Source of the DNA: Ruminococcaceae bacterium UBA6364
GTDB taxonomy: Bacteria; Bacillota; Clostridia; Oscillospirales; Acutalibacteraceae
Reading direction: 5' to 3'
Length of the DNA stretch: 5,393 bases
NCBI GenBank assembly: GCA_002440045.1
Contig: DJRI01000060.1
Location: 1,214-6,606, forward strand
The position numbers and the translations under genes were made by a program. Positions 1 through 4,741 of the stretch are shown here, in pieces (the first letter of the stretch is position 1; each line of letters begins with the position of its first letter). The notes beneath the pieces were generated by a model. That model did no database searches. It was not told where the DNA came from and worked only from the letters and a program-made list of their open reading frames with translations.

Positions 1-289
1 GTTTTGTTCCGTAATACCCCGCGTGAACGCCCAGTGAAAGAAGAAGCGATTTTATAAGCCCGCGGTCAACGTCGCGCAGAATGTTCTCGGCAAGGGTCAG
101 GTAACAGTTGTCGCCCGATTTAACAGCCGCCTTCATTTTTGTGAAGTTTTCGGGGGGGAACATTTTAAAATGCCTTTCGGCAACGTTAAGAATTTTTAAA
201 AGATTTTTTTGCGGAGCTTTGTCGATATATTTTAGAATACCCGAAATAGCTATATCGGCTGCAAAGTGAACCCCAAAATGCTCTGTCAC
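1..289 (-). CDS. N-terminal part of a probable radical SAM protein (truncated by window edge)
   Basis: Reading the minus strand from a GTG at 289-287 gives 96 open codons to the window edge, so the C-terminal part is missing. An in-frame TGA lies six codons upstream (plus positions 305-307), and a strong AAGGGAGG site (plus 298-305) sits 8 nt before the GTG, which fixes the start. The protein begins VTEHFGVHFAADIAISG and ends LLLSLGVHAGYYGTK. It has no signal peptide and looks helical. The order seen here (short helices, a MFPPENF stretch at about residue 43-49, a charged 'ENILRDVDRGLIKSLL' segment, then a '(N/H)AGYYG' turn) resembles the leader that precedes the CxxxCxxC cluster in a common clostridial radical SAM family. 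The diagnostic cysteines would lie just outside the window, so the family call is tentative. It is transcribed divergently from tagD, from its own promoter at 357-385. Confidence 0.5.
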   Translation of the reverse strand, partial: MTEHFGVHFAADIAISGILKYIDKAPQKNLLKILNVAERHFKMFPPENFTKMKAAVKSGDNCYLTLAENILRDVDRGLIKSLLLSLGVHAGYYGTK

Positions 290-297
290 CGAAAAAA

Positions 298-305
298 CCT
301 CCCTT
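298..305 (-). promoter_or_regulatory. Ribosome binding site deciding the GTG start of the minus-strand gene
   Basis: On the minus strand the sequence is AAGGGAGG, with 8 nt of spacer before the GTG at 289. It supports this non-ATG start, which is the only start-type codon between the in-frame upstream TGA (305-307) and the coding region. Confidence 0.8.
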
Positions 306-356
306 CAAGGTGTGCCGCAAGCGGTTTACGGTCGAAATTACAAAAATACATATGGA

Positions 357-385
357 ATAATACCATAATTCACGAATTTTGTAAA
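357..385 (-). promoter_or_regulatory. Sigma-A-type promoter for the minus-strand gene
   Basis: On the minus strand there is a -35 box TTTACA (plus 380-385), a 17-nt spacer, and a -10 box TATTAT (plus 357-362). TGG directly before the -10 gives an extended -10 (TGnTATTAT). Transcription would start near 350, leaving a leader of about 60 nt before the GTG at 289. Spacing and boxes match the vegetative consensus of Firmicutes. The start point itself is inferred. Confidence 0.7.
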
Positions 386-451
386 CAAGCTAAAGCCTTT
401 TTTTGGCACTTAAAAGAATTATTAGAACTTTACACAAATTTTATTCATTTT

Positions 452-521
452 AAGAGCGGTTATATGAAATTTTCAATAACGCGCGGCACAATTCGCGTCG
501 GGTATTTACAAAGCCGCTCTT
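452..521. repeat. Spaced inverted repeat AAGAGCGG...CCGCTCTT at the tagD promoter
   Basis: Two perfect 8-bp arms (452-459 and 514-521) are 54 nt apart. The right arm lies between the -35 and -10 boxes of the tagD promoter. The predicted transcript starts downstream (about 540), so this would act as DNA rather than as an RNA hairpin. A smaller inverted repeat, ACGCG/CGCGT (479-483 and 494-498), lies between the arms. Two G+C-containing matching arms in an otherwise AT-rich gap suggest an operator pair, but chance is possible. Confidence 0.3.
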
Positions 522-533
522 TTGGTGTATACT
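505..533 (+). promoter_or_regulatory. Sigma-A-type promoter for tagD
   Basis: A -35 box TTTACA (505-510) and a -10 box TATACT (528-533) are separated by exactly 17 nt. The predicted start near 540 gives a leader of about 30 nt before the ATG at 571. The right arm of an 8-bp inverted repeat (514-521; left arm 452-459) falls inside the spacer, so a bound regulator there could block polymerase. No other good promoter was found between 390 and 570 on this strand. Confidence 0.75.
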
Positions 534-556
534 GAAAAAACAAAATAAAAATTTGC

Positions 557-562
557 AGAGGG
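557..562 (+). promoter_or_regulatory. Ribosome binding site deciding the tagD start
   Basis: AGAGGG lies 8 nt before the ATG at 571. A reading from the in-frame TTG at 553 would translate through this site and add six residues not found at the N terminus of TagD proteins, so 571 is the start. Confidence 0.85.
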
Positions 563-570
563 TTTATATT

Positions 571-999
571 ATGAAAAGAGTTTTAACCTACGGCACTTTC
601 GACCTGCTTCATTACGGTCACATAAATCTTTTAAGACGAGCCAAAGAATTGGGCGACTATCTTGTAGTTGCGCTTTCGACCGACGAGTTTAACGCAATCA
701 AGGGCAAAAAGGCTTATCACAGCTATGAAACGCGCAAAAAGATGCTCGAAGCCATAAGATATGTTGACCTTGTTATTCCCGAAAACAGCTGGGAGCAAAA
801 AATTCAGGACGTGCTCGACTATAAAATCGACATTGTGGTTATGGGCTCGGACTGGGCGGGAAGCGACAAGTTCGATTATCTTAAAGATTATTGCGAGGTC
901 GTTTATCTTGACAGAACGCCCGGCATCTCGACAACGCAGATTAAGCACGACCTTAACTTTAAAGAGGCTGTTAACGGCGTTGACCAGCTGCCCGAATAA
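571..999 (+). CDS. tagD: Glycerol-3-phosphate cytidylyltransferase
   Basis: This cytoplasmic nucleotidyltransferase transfers CMP from CTP to sn-glycerol 3-phosphate, giving CDP-glycerol, the activated unit for poly(glycerol phosphate) teichoic acid or for glycerol-phosphate decoration of polysaccharides. The 142-residue protein carries the family marks: the N-terminal YGTFDLLHYGH strand-turn-helix with the HxGH motif (His14-His17), the YETRKKML helix, the conserved IRYVD (Arg63), the WEQK segment near 74-77, the MGSDW loop (91-95), and the C-terminal RTPGISTT signature (115-122). It closely follows Bacillus subtilis TagD in memory (129 residues) and is about a dozen residues longer at the C terminus. 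The gene has its own promoter (505-533) and terminator (1023-1048) and appears monocistronic, with no polymerase or flippase genes beside it in this window. Substrate specificity within the family is by similarity. A CDP-alcohol other than CDP-glycerol cannot be excluded but is less likely. Confidence 0.93.
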   Translation: MKRVLTYGTFDLLHYGHINLLRRAKELGDYLVVALSTDEFNAIKGKKAYHSYETRKKMLEAIRYVDLVIPENSWEQKIQDVLDYKIDIVVMGSDWAGSDKFDYLKDYCEVVYLDRTPGISTTQIKHDLNFKEAVNGVDQLPE

Positions 1000-1022
1000 A
1001 ACAAAAAAATCAACTGTCCTTT

Positions 1023-1056
1023 GCCCCGTGAATTAACCCTCACGGGGCTTAATTTA
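1023..1056 (+). terminator. Rho-independent terminator after tagD
   Basis: A perfect 9-bp stem GCCCCGTGA/TCACGGGGC (1023-1031 and 1040-1048) encloses an 8-nt loop and is followed by a T-rich but interrupted tail (TTAATTTA). It starts 24 nt after the tagD stop. The imperfect U-tract may allow some read-through into the operon beginning at 1151. An A-rich run at 998-1009 lies too far from the stem to make it a strong terminator for the minus strand. Confidence 0.85.
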
Positions 1057-1070
1057 TGTGTTTTATGTGT
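1053..1070. repeat. Tandem 9-bp direct repeat abutting the operon's -35 box
   Basis: Two exact copies of TTTATGTGT (1053-1061 and 1062-1070) sit head to tail. They begin in the terminator tail, and the last base is the first T of the -35 box TTGACC. The placement would suit an activator site, but the repeat is short and T-rich and may be chance. Confidence 0.3.
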
Positions 1071-1099
1071 TGACCGAACGGGGCTTTATATATTATAAT
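1070..1099 (+). promoter_or_regulatory. Sigma-A-type promoter of the patatin-acyltransferase-597aa-GH38 operon
   Basis: A -35 box TTGACC (1070-1075, one mismatch to consensus) is followed by an 18-nt spacer and a perfect -10 box TATAAT (1094-1099). Transcription would start near 1106, giving a U-rich leader of about 45 nt. This is the only convincing promoter seen before any of the four downstream genes, and it separates them from tagD. Confidence 0.8.
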
Positions 1100-1110
1100 A
1101 AGTTATTATA
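1094..1110. promoter_or_regulatory. Perfect 17-bp A/T dyad over the -10 box (possible operator)
   Basis: TATAATAA (1094-1101), a single G (1102) and TTATTATA (1103-1110) form a perfect palindrome with 8-bp arms. It covers the whole -10 hexamer and the expected transcription start, the classic position for a repressor. All arm bases are A or T in an AT-rich leader, so coincidence is a real possibility. Confidence 0.35.
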
Positions 1111-1138
1111 TTTATCAATTTTTCTTTTGTGTTATATC

Positions 1139-1143
1139 GGAGG
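1139..1143 (+). promoter_or_regulatory. Ribosome binding site deciding the patatin start
   Basis: GGAGG lies 7 nt before the ATG at 1151. The same frame is open from 1058, but using that ATG would add 31 hydrophobic residues encoded by the promoter, dyad and ribosome binding site themselves, and would begin upstream of the likely transcription start. Confidence 0.85.
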
Positions 1144-1150
1144 CTCTTTT

Positions 1151-1984
1151 ATGACAGGTGTTATCGACGTCGGCGGCGGCATGCGCGGCATTTACGGCGC
1201 GGGTGTTTTTGACGGCTTTCTTGACAGCGGCATTTCTTTTGACAAGGTTGTCGGCATATCCGCGGGCAGTGCGAACGCCGCGTCTTTTCTTGCGGGGCAA
1301 AAAGGCAGAAACCGCCGTTTTTATGAGGAATACTCTTTCAGAAAAGAGTATATGAGCCTTAAAAATTTTATTGAAAAAGGCTCTTATGTTGACCTTCAAT
1401 ACGTTTATGAAACCCTGAGCATAAAAGGCGGCGAAGATCCGCTTGACTGTAAAAAAATAAAAGAAAGCCCCGCAGAGCTTTTTGTTCCTGCAACAAACGC
1501 CGTAACGGGCGGGTGCTCTTTGTTTACAAAGGACGATATAAACGATTTCGATTATTTCCCTTTAATGGCGTCGTCGTGCCTTCCGATAGTCGGAAAGCCC
1601 GTTTTTAAAAACGGCGTGCCGTATTTTGACGGCGGAATGTCCGACCCCGTGCCCGTAAAAATGCTTTGCGATATGGGCTGCGACAAAATTGTTCTTATTC
1701 TTACAAAGCCGAAAGACGTTTTGCGCACCCCCGGCAAAGACGCCTATGCCGCAAAGCTTCTTAAAAAGAAATACCCGAAAGCGGCAGAGGGGCTTTCTTA
1801 CAGATACAAGCGCTATAACGAGGGCGTTTTGCTTGCAAAAAAGCTTGAAAAAGAAGGCAAAGCGCTTATAATCGCACCCGACGACTGCTGCGGCGTGGAT
1901 ACGCTTAAAAGAACAAAAGAAAGTCTTGAAGCTTTGTATAAAAAAGGTTATAATGATTCAAGAACCGCACTGTCTTTTATCTGA
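1151..1984 (+). CDS. Patatin-like phospholipase family protein, YjjU type
   Basis: This is a 277-residue serine acyl hydrolase of the patatin fold. The motifs are in order: the oxyanion-hole glycine-rich loop VGGGMRG (residues 7-13), the nucleophile elbow GISAGS with Ser37, the ASSCLPI segment (140-146) typical of bacterial patatins, and the DGG motif FDGGMSDPVP with catalytic Asp160. Together they give an apparently intact Ser-Asp dyad. Family members cleave ester bonds of phospholipids, glycolipids or other acyl esters. The native substrate of the YjjU subgroup is not established, so none is claimed. There is no signal peptide or membrane helix from the chosen start, so it is probably cytoplasmic and acts at the inner face of the membrane or on soluble esters. 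It is the first gene of the operon, with a GGAGG site and its own promoter, and its stop is 14 nt before the acyltransferase start. Confidence 0.9.
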   Translation: MTGVIDVGGGMRGIYGAGVFDGFLDSGISFDKVVGISAGSANAASFLAGQKGRNRRFYEEYSFRKEYMSLKNFIEKGSYVDLQYVYETLSIKGGEDPLDCKKIKESPAELFVPATNAVTGGCSLFTKDDINDFDYFPLMASSCLPIVGKPVFKNGVPYFDGGMSDPVPVKMLCDMGCDKIVLILTKPKDVLRTPGKDAYAAKLLKKKYPKAAEGLSYRYKRYNEGVLLAKKLEKEGKALIIAPDDCCGVDTLKRTKESLEALYKKGYNDSRTALSFI

Positions 1985-1991
1985 AAAGGAG
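1985..1991 (+). promoter_or_regulatory. Ribosome binding site deciding the acyltransferase start
   Basis: AAAGGAG lies 7 nt before the ATG at 1999. The alternative in-frame TTG at 1993 would have a spacer of only 1 nt, so the protein starts MKHLSDF, not two residues earlier. The site begins directly after the patatin stop. Confidence 0.85.
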
Positions 1992-1998
1992 ATTGAAA

Positions 1999-2913
1999 AT
2001 GAAGCATCTGTCCGATTTCTATTTACTCATCGAAGAAAAATGCCGCTTCCCCGAAGAAGCGTGCGACGTTCTTAACGCCGTCGCAAAACGCCTTGACGAG
2101 GAGCCTGATTTTGCCGCGGAATTTGACAGGGCAAGGCGGCTGTTTATGTTCCCGAAAGCGCACAATATTCACAGATACCTCGATATGATAAAAAACACAG
2201 CCGAAAAATACGGCGTACCCGAATATACGCTCGACCTTGTTTTTCTTATGTCGTGCTCGGAGCTTTTATACCGCCGCTTTAAAGCGCGCGGCGTTTCGGA
2301 TGAAATTTTTTGGGAGTCTATGAACGACCTGCGCTACAAGCTTCTTGAATGTATGGAGTGCGAAGGCGTTGTCGGCACGTTTGTTGCAAGCTGGTTTCAG
2401 GGCTTTTATGAAGTTGACCGCTTCGCTCTCGGCAGATTTCAGTTTGAAGAGCGCGACTTTCCGTGCGACTTTACGACAAGCGCCGGCTTTAAAATCAAAA
2501 AGGGCGACGCTTGCGTAAACTTCCATATACCCTCATCGGGCGTTCCGCTTTCTGACGAGGTGCGTTTTGACGCTTACAAAAAAGCATACGACTTTTTCTC
2601 TCATTGCAGAAAAGACAATAACATATATTTCATTTGCAGCTCATGGCTTCTTTATCCAAGGCACCGCGAGTTTTTGCCCGAAAACCTCAATATCCGCCGC
2701 TTTATGGACGATTTTGAGATTTTTGACAGCTCCGAGCACGAAGGCTTCGGCGATGACTGGCGCGTTTTCGGCCATTATACCGACTTTCCGCTTGAAGAGT
2801 GGCCCGAAGATACCGCTTTGAGAAGAGCCTATAAAAAATGGCTCACCGACGGCAACCCCACGGGGCACGGCTGCGGCGTTATCGTCTTTGACGGCGAAAA
2901 AATATTGCGTTAA
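1999..2913 (+). CDS. Acyltransferase-domain protein (NAT_N plus GNAT-like C-terminal domain)
   Basis: The product is 304 residues and soluble, with no signal peptide or membrane segment. It resembles the family annotated as 'acyltransferase domain-containing protein' in Clostridia and Actinobacteria, with a helical N-acyltransferase N-terminal domain (about 1-140) and a GNAT-like C-terminal domain (about 141-285). Family-like landmarks are ALGRFQFE (143-150), HIPSSG (176-181) followed by a helix with AYDFF (196-200), SWLLYPRH (215-222), NIRRF (231-235) and the late WRVFGH strand (254-259). The fold suggests transfer of an acyl group from acyl-CoA to an amine or hydroxyl. Neither acceptor nor donor can be read from the sequence, and the family is poorly characterised. 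Lying 14 nt after the patatin gene, it could re-acylate what that enzyme de-acylates, which is inference. It may also act as a regulator-like GNAT with no catalysis. Confidence 0.75.
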   Translation: MKHLSDFYLLIEEKCRFPEEACDVLNAVAKRLDEEPDFAAEFDRARRLFMFPKAHNIHRYLDMIKNTAEKYGVPEYTLDLVFLMSCSELLYRRFKARGVSDEIFWESMNDLRYKLLECMECEGVVGTFVASWFQGFYEVDRFALGRFQFEERDFPCDFTTSAGFKIKKGDACVNFHIPSSGVPLSDEVRFDAYKKAYDFFSHCRKDNNIYFICSSWLLYPRHREFLPENLNIRRFMDDFEIFDSSEHEGFGDDWRVFGHYTDFPLEEWPEDTALRRAYKKWLTDGNPTGHGCGVIVFDGEKILR

Positions 2914-2947
2914 AAAATTTTTCCGATTTTCATAAAGGAGCACATTT

Positions 2948-4741
2948 ATGCCGAATACCGTTATATTCACACCTCAGCTTACAAGGCGCATTTCACATTT
3001 CAAAAAATATGATATAGAAGTCCCCAAAAAGCTTCTCGAAAAGCACTCAAAACGCCCCGACCTTTCGGACTTTCCGTATCCGCTTCCGTGCAGAAAAAGC
3101 AGTTACACCTGTTTTTGCGAGGGCGAAAACGGCGTTATGTGGTACGGCGGCACGGGCGGCGTTACGCGCTTTGACGAAAACGCCGAAAGCATTTATGACA
3201 AGGTGATGTTTTTCAGCGCAAAAAGAGACCTTCTCGACAACAACGTTTCGGCTCTCGAAGCCGACGGCGACGGCGTGTGGGCGCTCACAGACACGGGCGT
3301 CGCGCACATCGAAATGGTAAAAATGACCATGGAAGAAAAGGCATATGCACTGCTTCACGAAACGCTTACATACGTTCAGCGTCACGGAATGGTCAGCCAA
3401 AAAAAGCTTTCCGAAAGCAGCAACATAAAATCGGCGCTTCCGCACGGGCATTCGGATAACGACGGCTGTTTTACTTCGGGCTTTGCCATAGGCGAAATAT
3501 TCCGCTATGCAACGCTCAAGCGCGAAAAAGGCGCGTTCTCTCCGGAGACGCTTGACGCGCTTAAAACCGCAACAAGAGCAAGCGAAGCGTGCCTTTTGCT
3601 TATGTATATAGCGGGCCGCGGCGACGGCTTTGTTTCAAGAACATACGTCACAAGCAACGAAATAGTGCCCGACGACGGACTGTTTTATAAAAAGAACGGC
3701 GAAACCGCCGTGTGCCTCAACACAACAGCCGCCCGCGAAAGAAAGCTTGTCGGCCATGAGGTTAAAGCCGACGCACCCATTCCGAAAAGGCTCAGAAAGC
3801 TTTATGCCGACGAGGGCTTTGAAGATGAGGATATAACATACAAGGGCGACACAAGCAGCGACGAAATCACGCTTCACTACCTTCACCTGCTTGTTGCTCA
3901 CGAGTTTCTCGGAAAAGAGGACCCCGAGCTTGACGAGCTTATAATTCACGCCGCAAAAGCCACAATGGACCACATAATAACCCACGGCTTTGAGCTTTAT
4001 GAATGCGACAACAAGCCTACGACATGGGCAAAGTGGAGCAAGGAATATTTTGAAACCGACATCGGCTGGGCAGACGCGTGCCTTAATTCAGCCGAGGTTA
4101 TGATGTATCTTAAAGTCACAATGCACGTTTCGGGCGAAGAGGGCATTTATAAAGAAGCTCTTGAAAAGCTTGAAAGCGAAGGCTATCTTGACCTTGTCAC
4201 AAAGCATTTTGACCGTTTCCATCAGGCGAGCCTTGCTTTGGGAGTAGACGACCGCGAAGAGGTTATGTACGGCGACCATATGCTTGCGGTAGCTTCGTTC
4301 TTTGCTCTTATTTCGCTTGAAAAGGACGAGAAAAAGAAAGAGCTGTTTAAAGAGGGCTTTCGCTCATGGCGGTATACGTTAGCGCCCGAGTTTAACCCCG
4401 GCTATGACTTTCTTTATTTTATTTCCGACCCCGAAAACGCCCGCCCCGACGAAGAACGCATTAAAACATGGTTTTACCGTTTCGGCGTTTCGCGCCTTGC
4501 AAGCGGCGTTTCGCTTACAGAGCGCATAGACATTCCCAAAAAGCGCCTTCGCGGCGATTATTACGAAACAAGCGTGCTTCTTCCCAATGACGAGCGGTTT
4601 ATTGCAAAATACGACAGAAATCCGCTTGAATACAAAAATGAGGACAGCGGCGGAACGTTCTGCATAGAAAGCTGTTATCCCTTTACCTTTGCCTATTGGA
4701 TTGGCAGATATTTCGGACTTATAGCGGAGGAAAACATATGA
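2948..4741 (+). CDS. Uncharacterised protein: short propeller-like segment plus probable (alpha/alpha)6 glycosidase-like domain
   Basis: The product is 597 residues with no signal peptide. AAAGGAG at 2934-2940 is 7 nt before the ATG. Residues about 50-122 contain two blade-like repeats of the kind found in two-component-regulator propellers: 'CEGENGVMWYGGTGGVTRFD' and 'NNVSALEADGDGVWALTDTG'. The rest (about 125-595) is rich in amphipathic helices. Its conserved-looking clusters match my memory of a family of unassigned six-hairpin glycosidase-like proteins: HSDNDGCFTSG (168-178), FRYA (185-188), GDGFVSRTY (225-233), YKGDTSSDEITLHYLH (298-313), DNKPTTWAKW (354-363), LNSAEVMMYLKV (379-390), and an aromatic C-terminal helix FAYWIGRYFGL (581-591). 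The acidic residues in DND and DTSSDE are candidate functional residues, not proven ones. The stop overlaps the start of the GH38 gene by 4 nt, so a role in the same glycan pathway is likely. The exact reaction is unknown, and it may bind rather than cleave sugars. Confidence 0.7.
   Translation: MPNTVIFTPQLTRRISHFKKYDIEVPKKLLEKHSKRPDLSDFPYPLPCRKSSYTCFCEGENGVMWYGGTGGVTRFDENAESIYDKVMFFSAKRDLLDNNVSALEADGDGVWALTDTGVAHIEMVKMTMEEKAYALLHETLTYVQRHGMVSQKKLSESSNIKSALPHGHSDNDGCFTSGFAIGEIFRYATLKREKGAFSPETLDALKTATRASEACLLLMYIAGRGDGFVSRTYVTSNEIVPDDGLFYKKNGETAVCLNTTAARERKLVGHEVKADAPIPKRLRKLYADEGFEDEDITYKGDTSSDEITLHYLHLLVAHEFLGKEDPELDELIIHAAKATMDHIITHGFELYECDNKPTTWAKWSKEYFETDIGWADACLNSAEVMMYLKVTMHVSGEEGIYKEALEKLESEGYLDLVTKHFDRFHQASLALGVDDREEVMYGDHMLAVASFFALISLEKDEKKKELFKEGFRSWRYTLAPEFNPGYDFLYFISDPENARPDEERIKTWFYRFGVSRLASGVSLTERIDIPKKRLRGDYYETSVLLPNDERFIAKYDRNPLEYKNEDSGGTFCIESCYPFTFAYWIGRYFGLIAEENI
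4726..4730 (+). promoter_or_regulatory. Ribosome binding site for the GH38 gene, inside the preceding gene
   Basis: GGAGG lies 7 nt before the ATG at 4738, within the last codons of the 597-residue protein. With the ATGA stop/start overlap (4738-4741) it allows both independent initiation and re-initiation by terminating ribosomes. Confidence 0.85.

Noticed and set aside
315..324. Small inverted repeat CCGC-AA-GCGG in the leader of the minus-strand gene
   Set aside because: A 4-bp stem with a 2-nt loop cannot form a stable hairpin; there is no sign of a riboswitch or attenuator.
266..535. Plus-strand open frame of 89 codons across the divergent intergenic region
   Set aside because: It overlaps the start of the minus-strand gene and both promoters, has no ribosome binding site and no recognisable domain, and its composition is that of non-coding AT-rich DNA.
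1058..1150. N-terminal extension of the patatin protein that would look like a hydrophobic signal or membrane segment
   Set aside because: It is a translation of the promoter, dyad and ribosome binding site. The likely transcription start (about 1106) is downstream of this ATG, and the true start at 1151 has a GGAGG at ideal spacing.
1151..2913. Patatin as an effector of a CBASS-type antiphage system
   Set aside because: CapV effectors are paired with a CD-NTase cyclase, which is absent here. The protein is a short YjjU-type patatin, and its neighbours are an acyltransferase and sugar-active genes.
2914..2947. Possible terminator or promoter between the acyltransferase and the 597-residue gene
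   Set aside because: The 34-nt gap has A and T runs but no stable GC stem and no -35/-10 pair. It holds only the ribosome binding site.
3047..3451. Minus-strand open frames inside the 597-residue gene (also 3635-3985 and 4088-4279)
   Set aside because: They are antisense shadows produced by the codon bias of a strongly supported gene. No ribosome binding sites, promoters or domains were seen.
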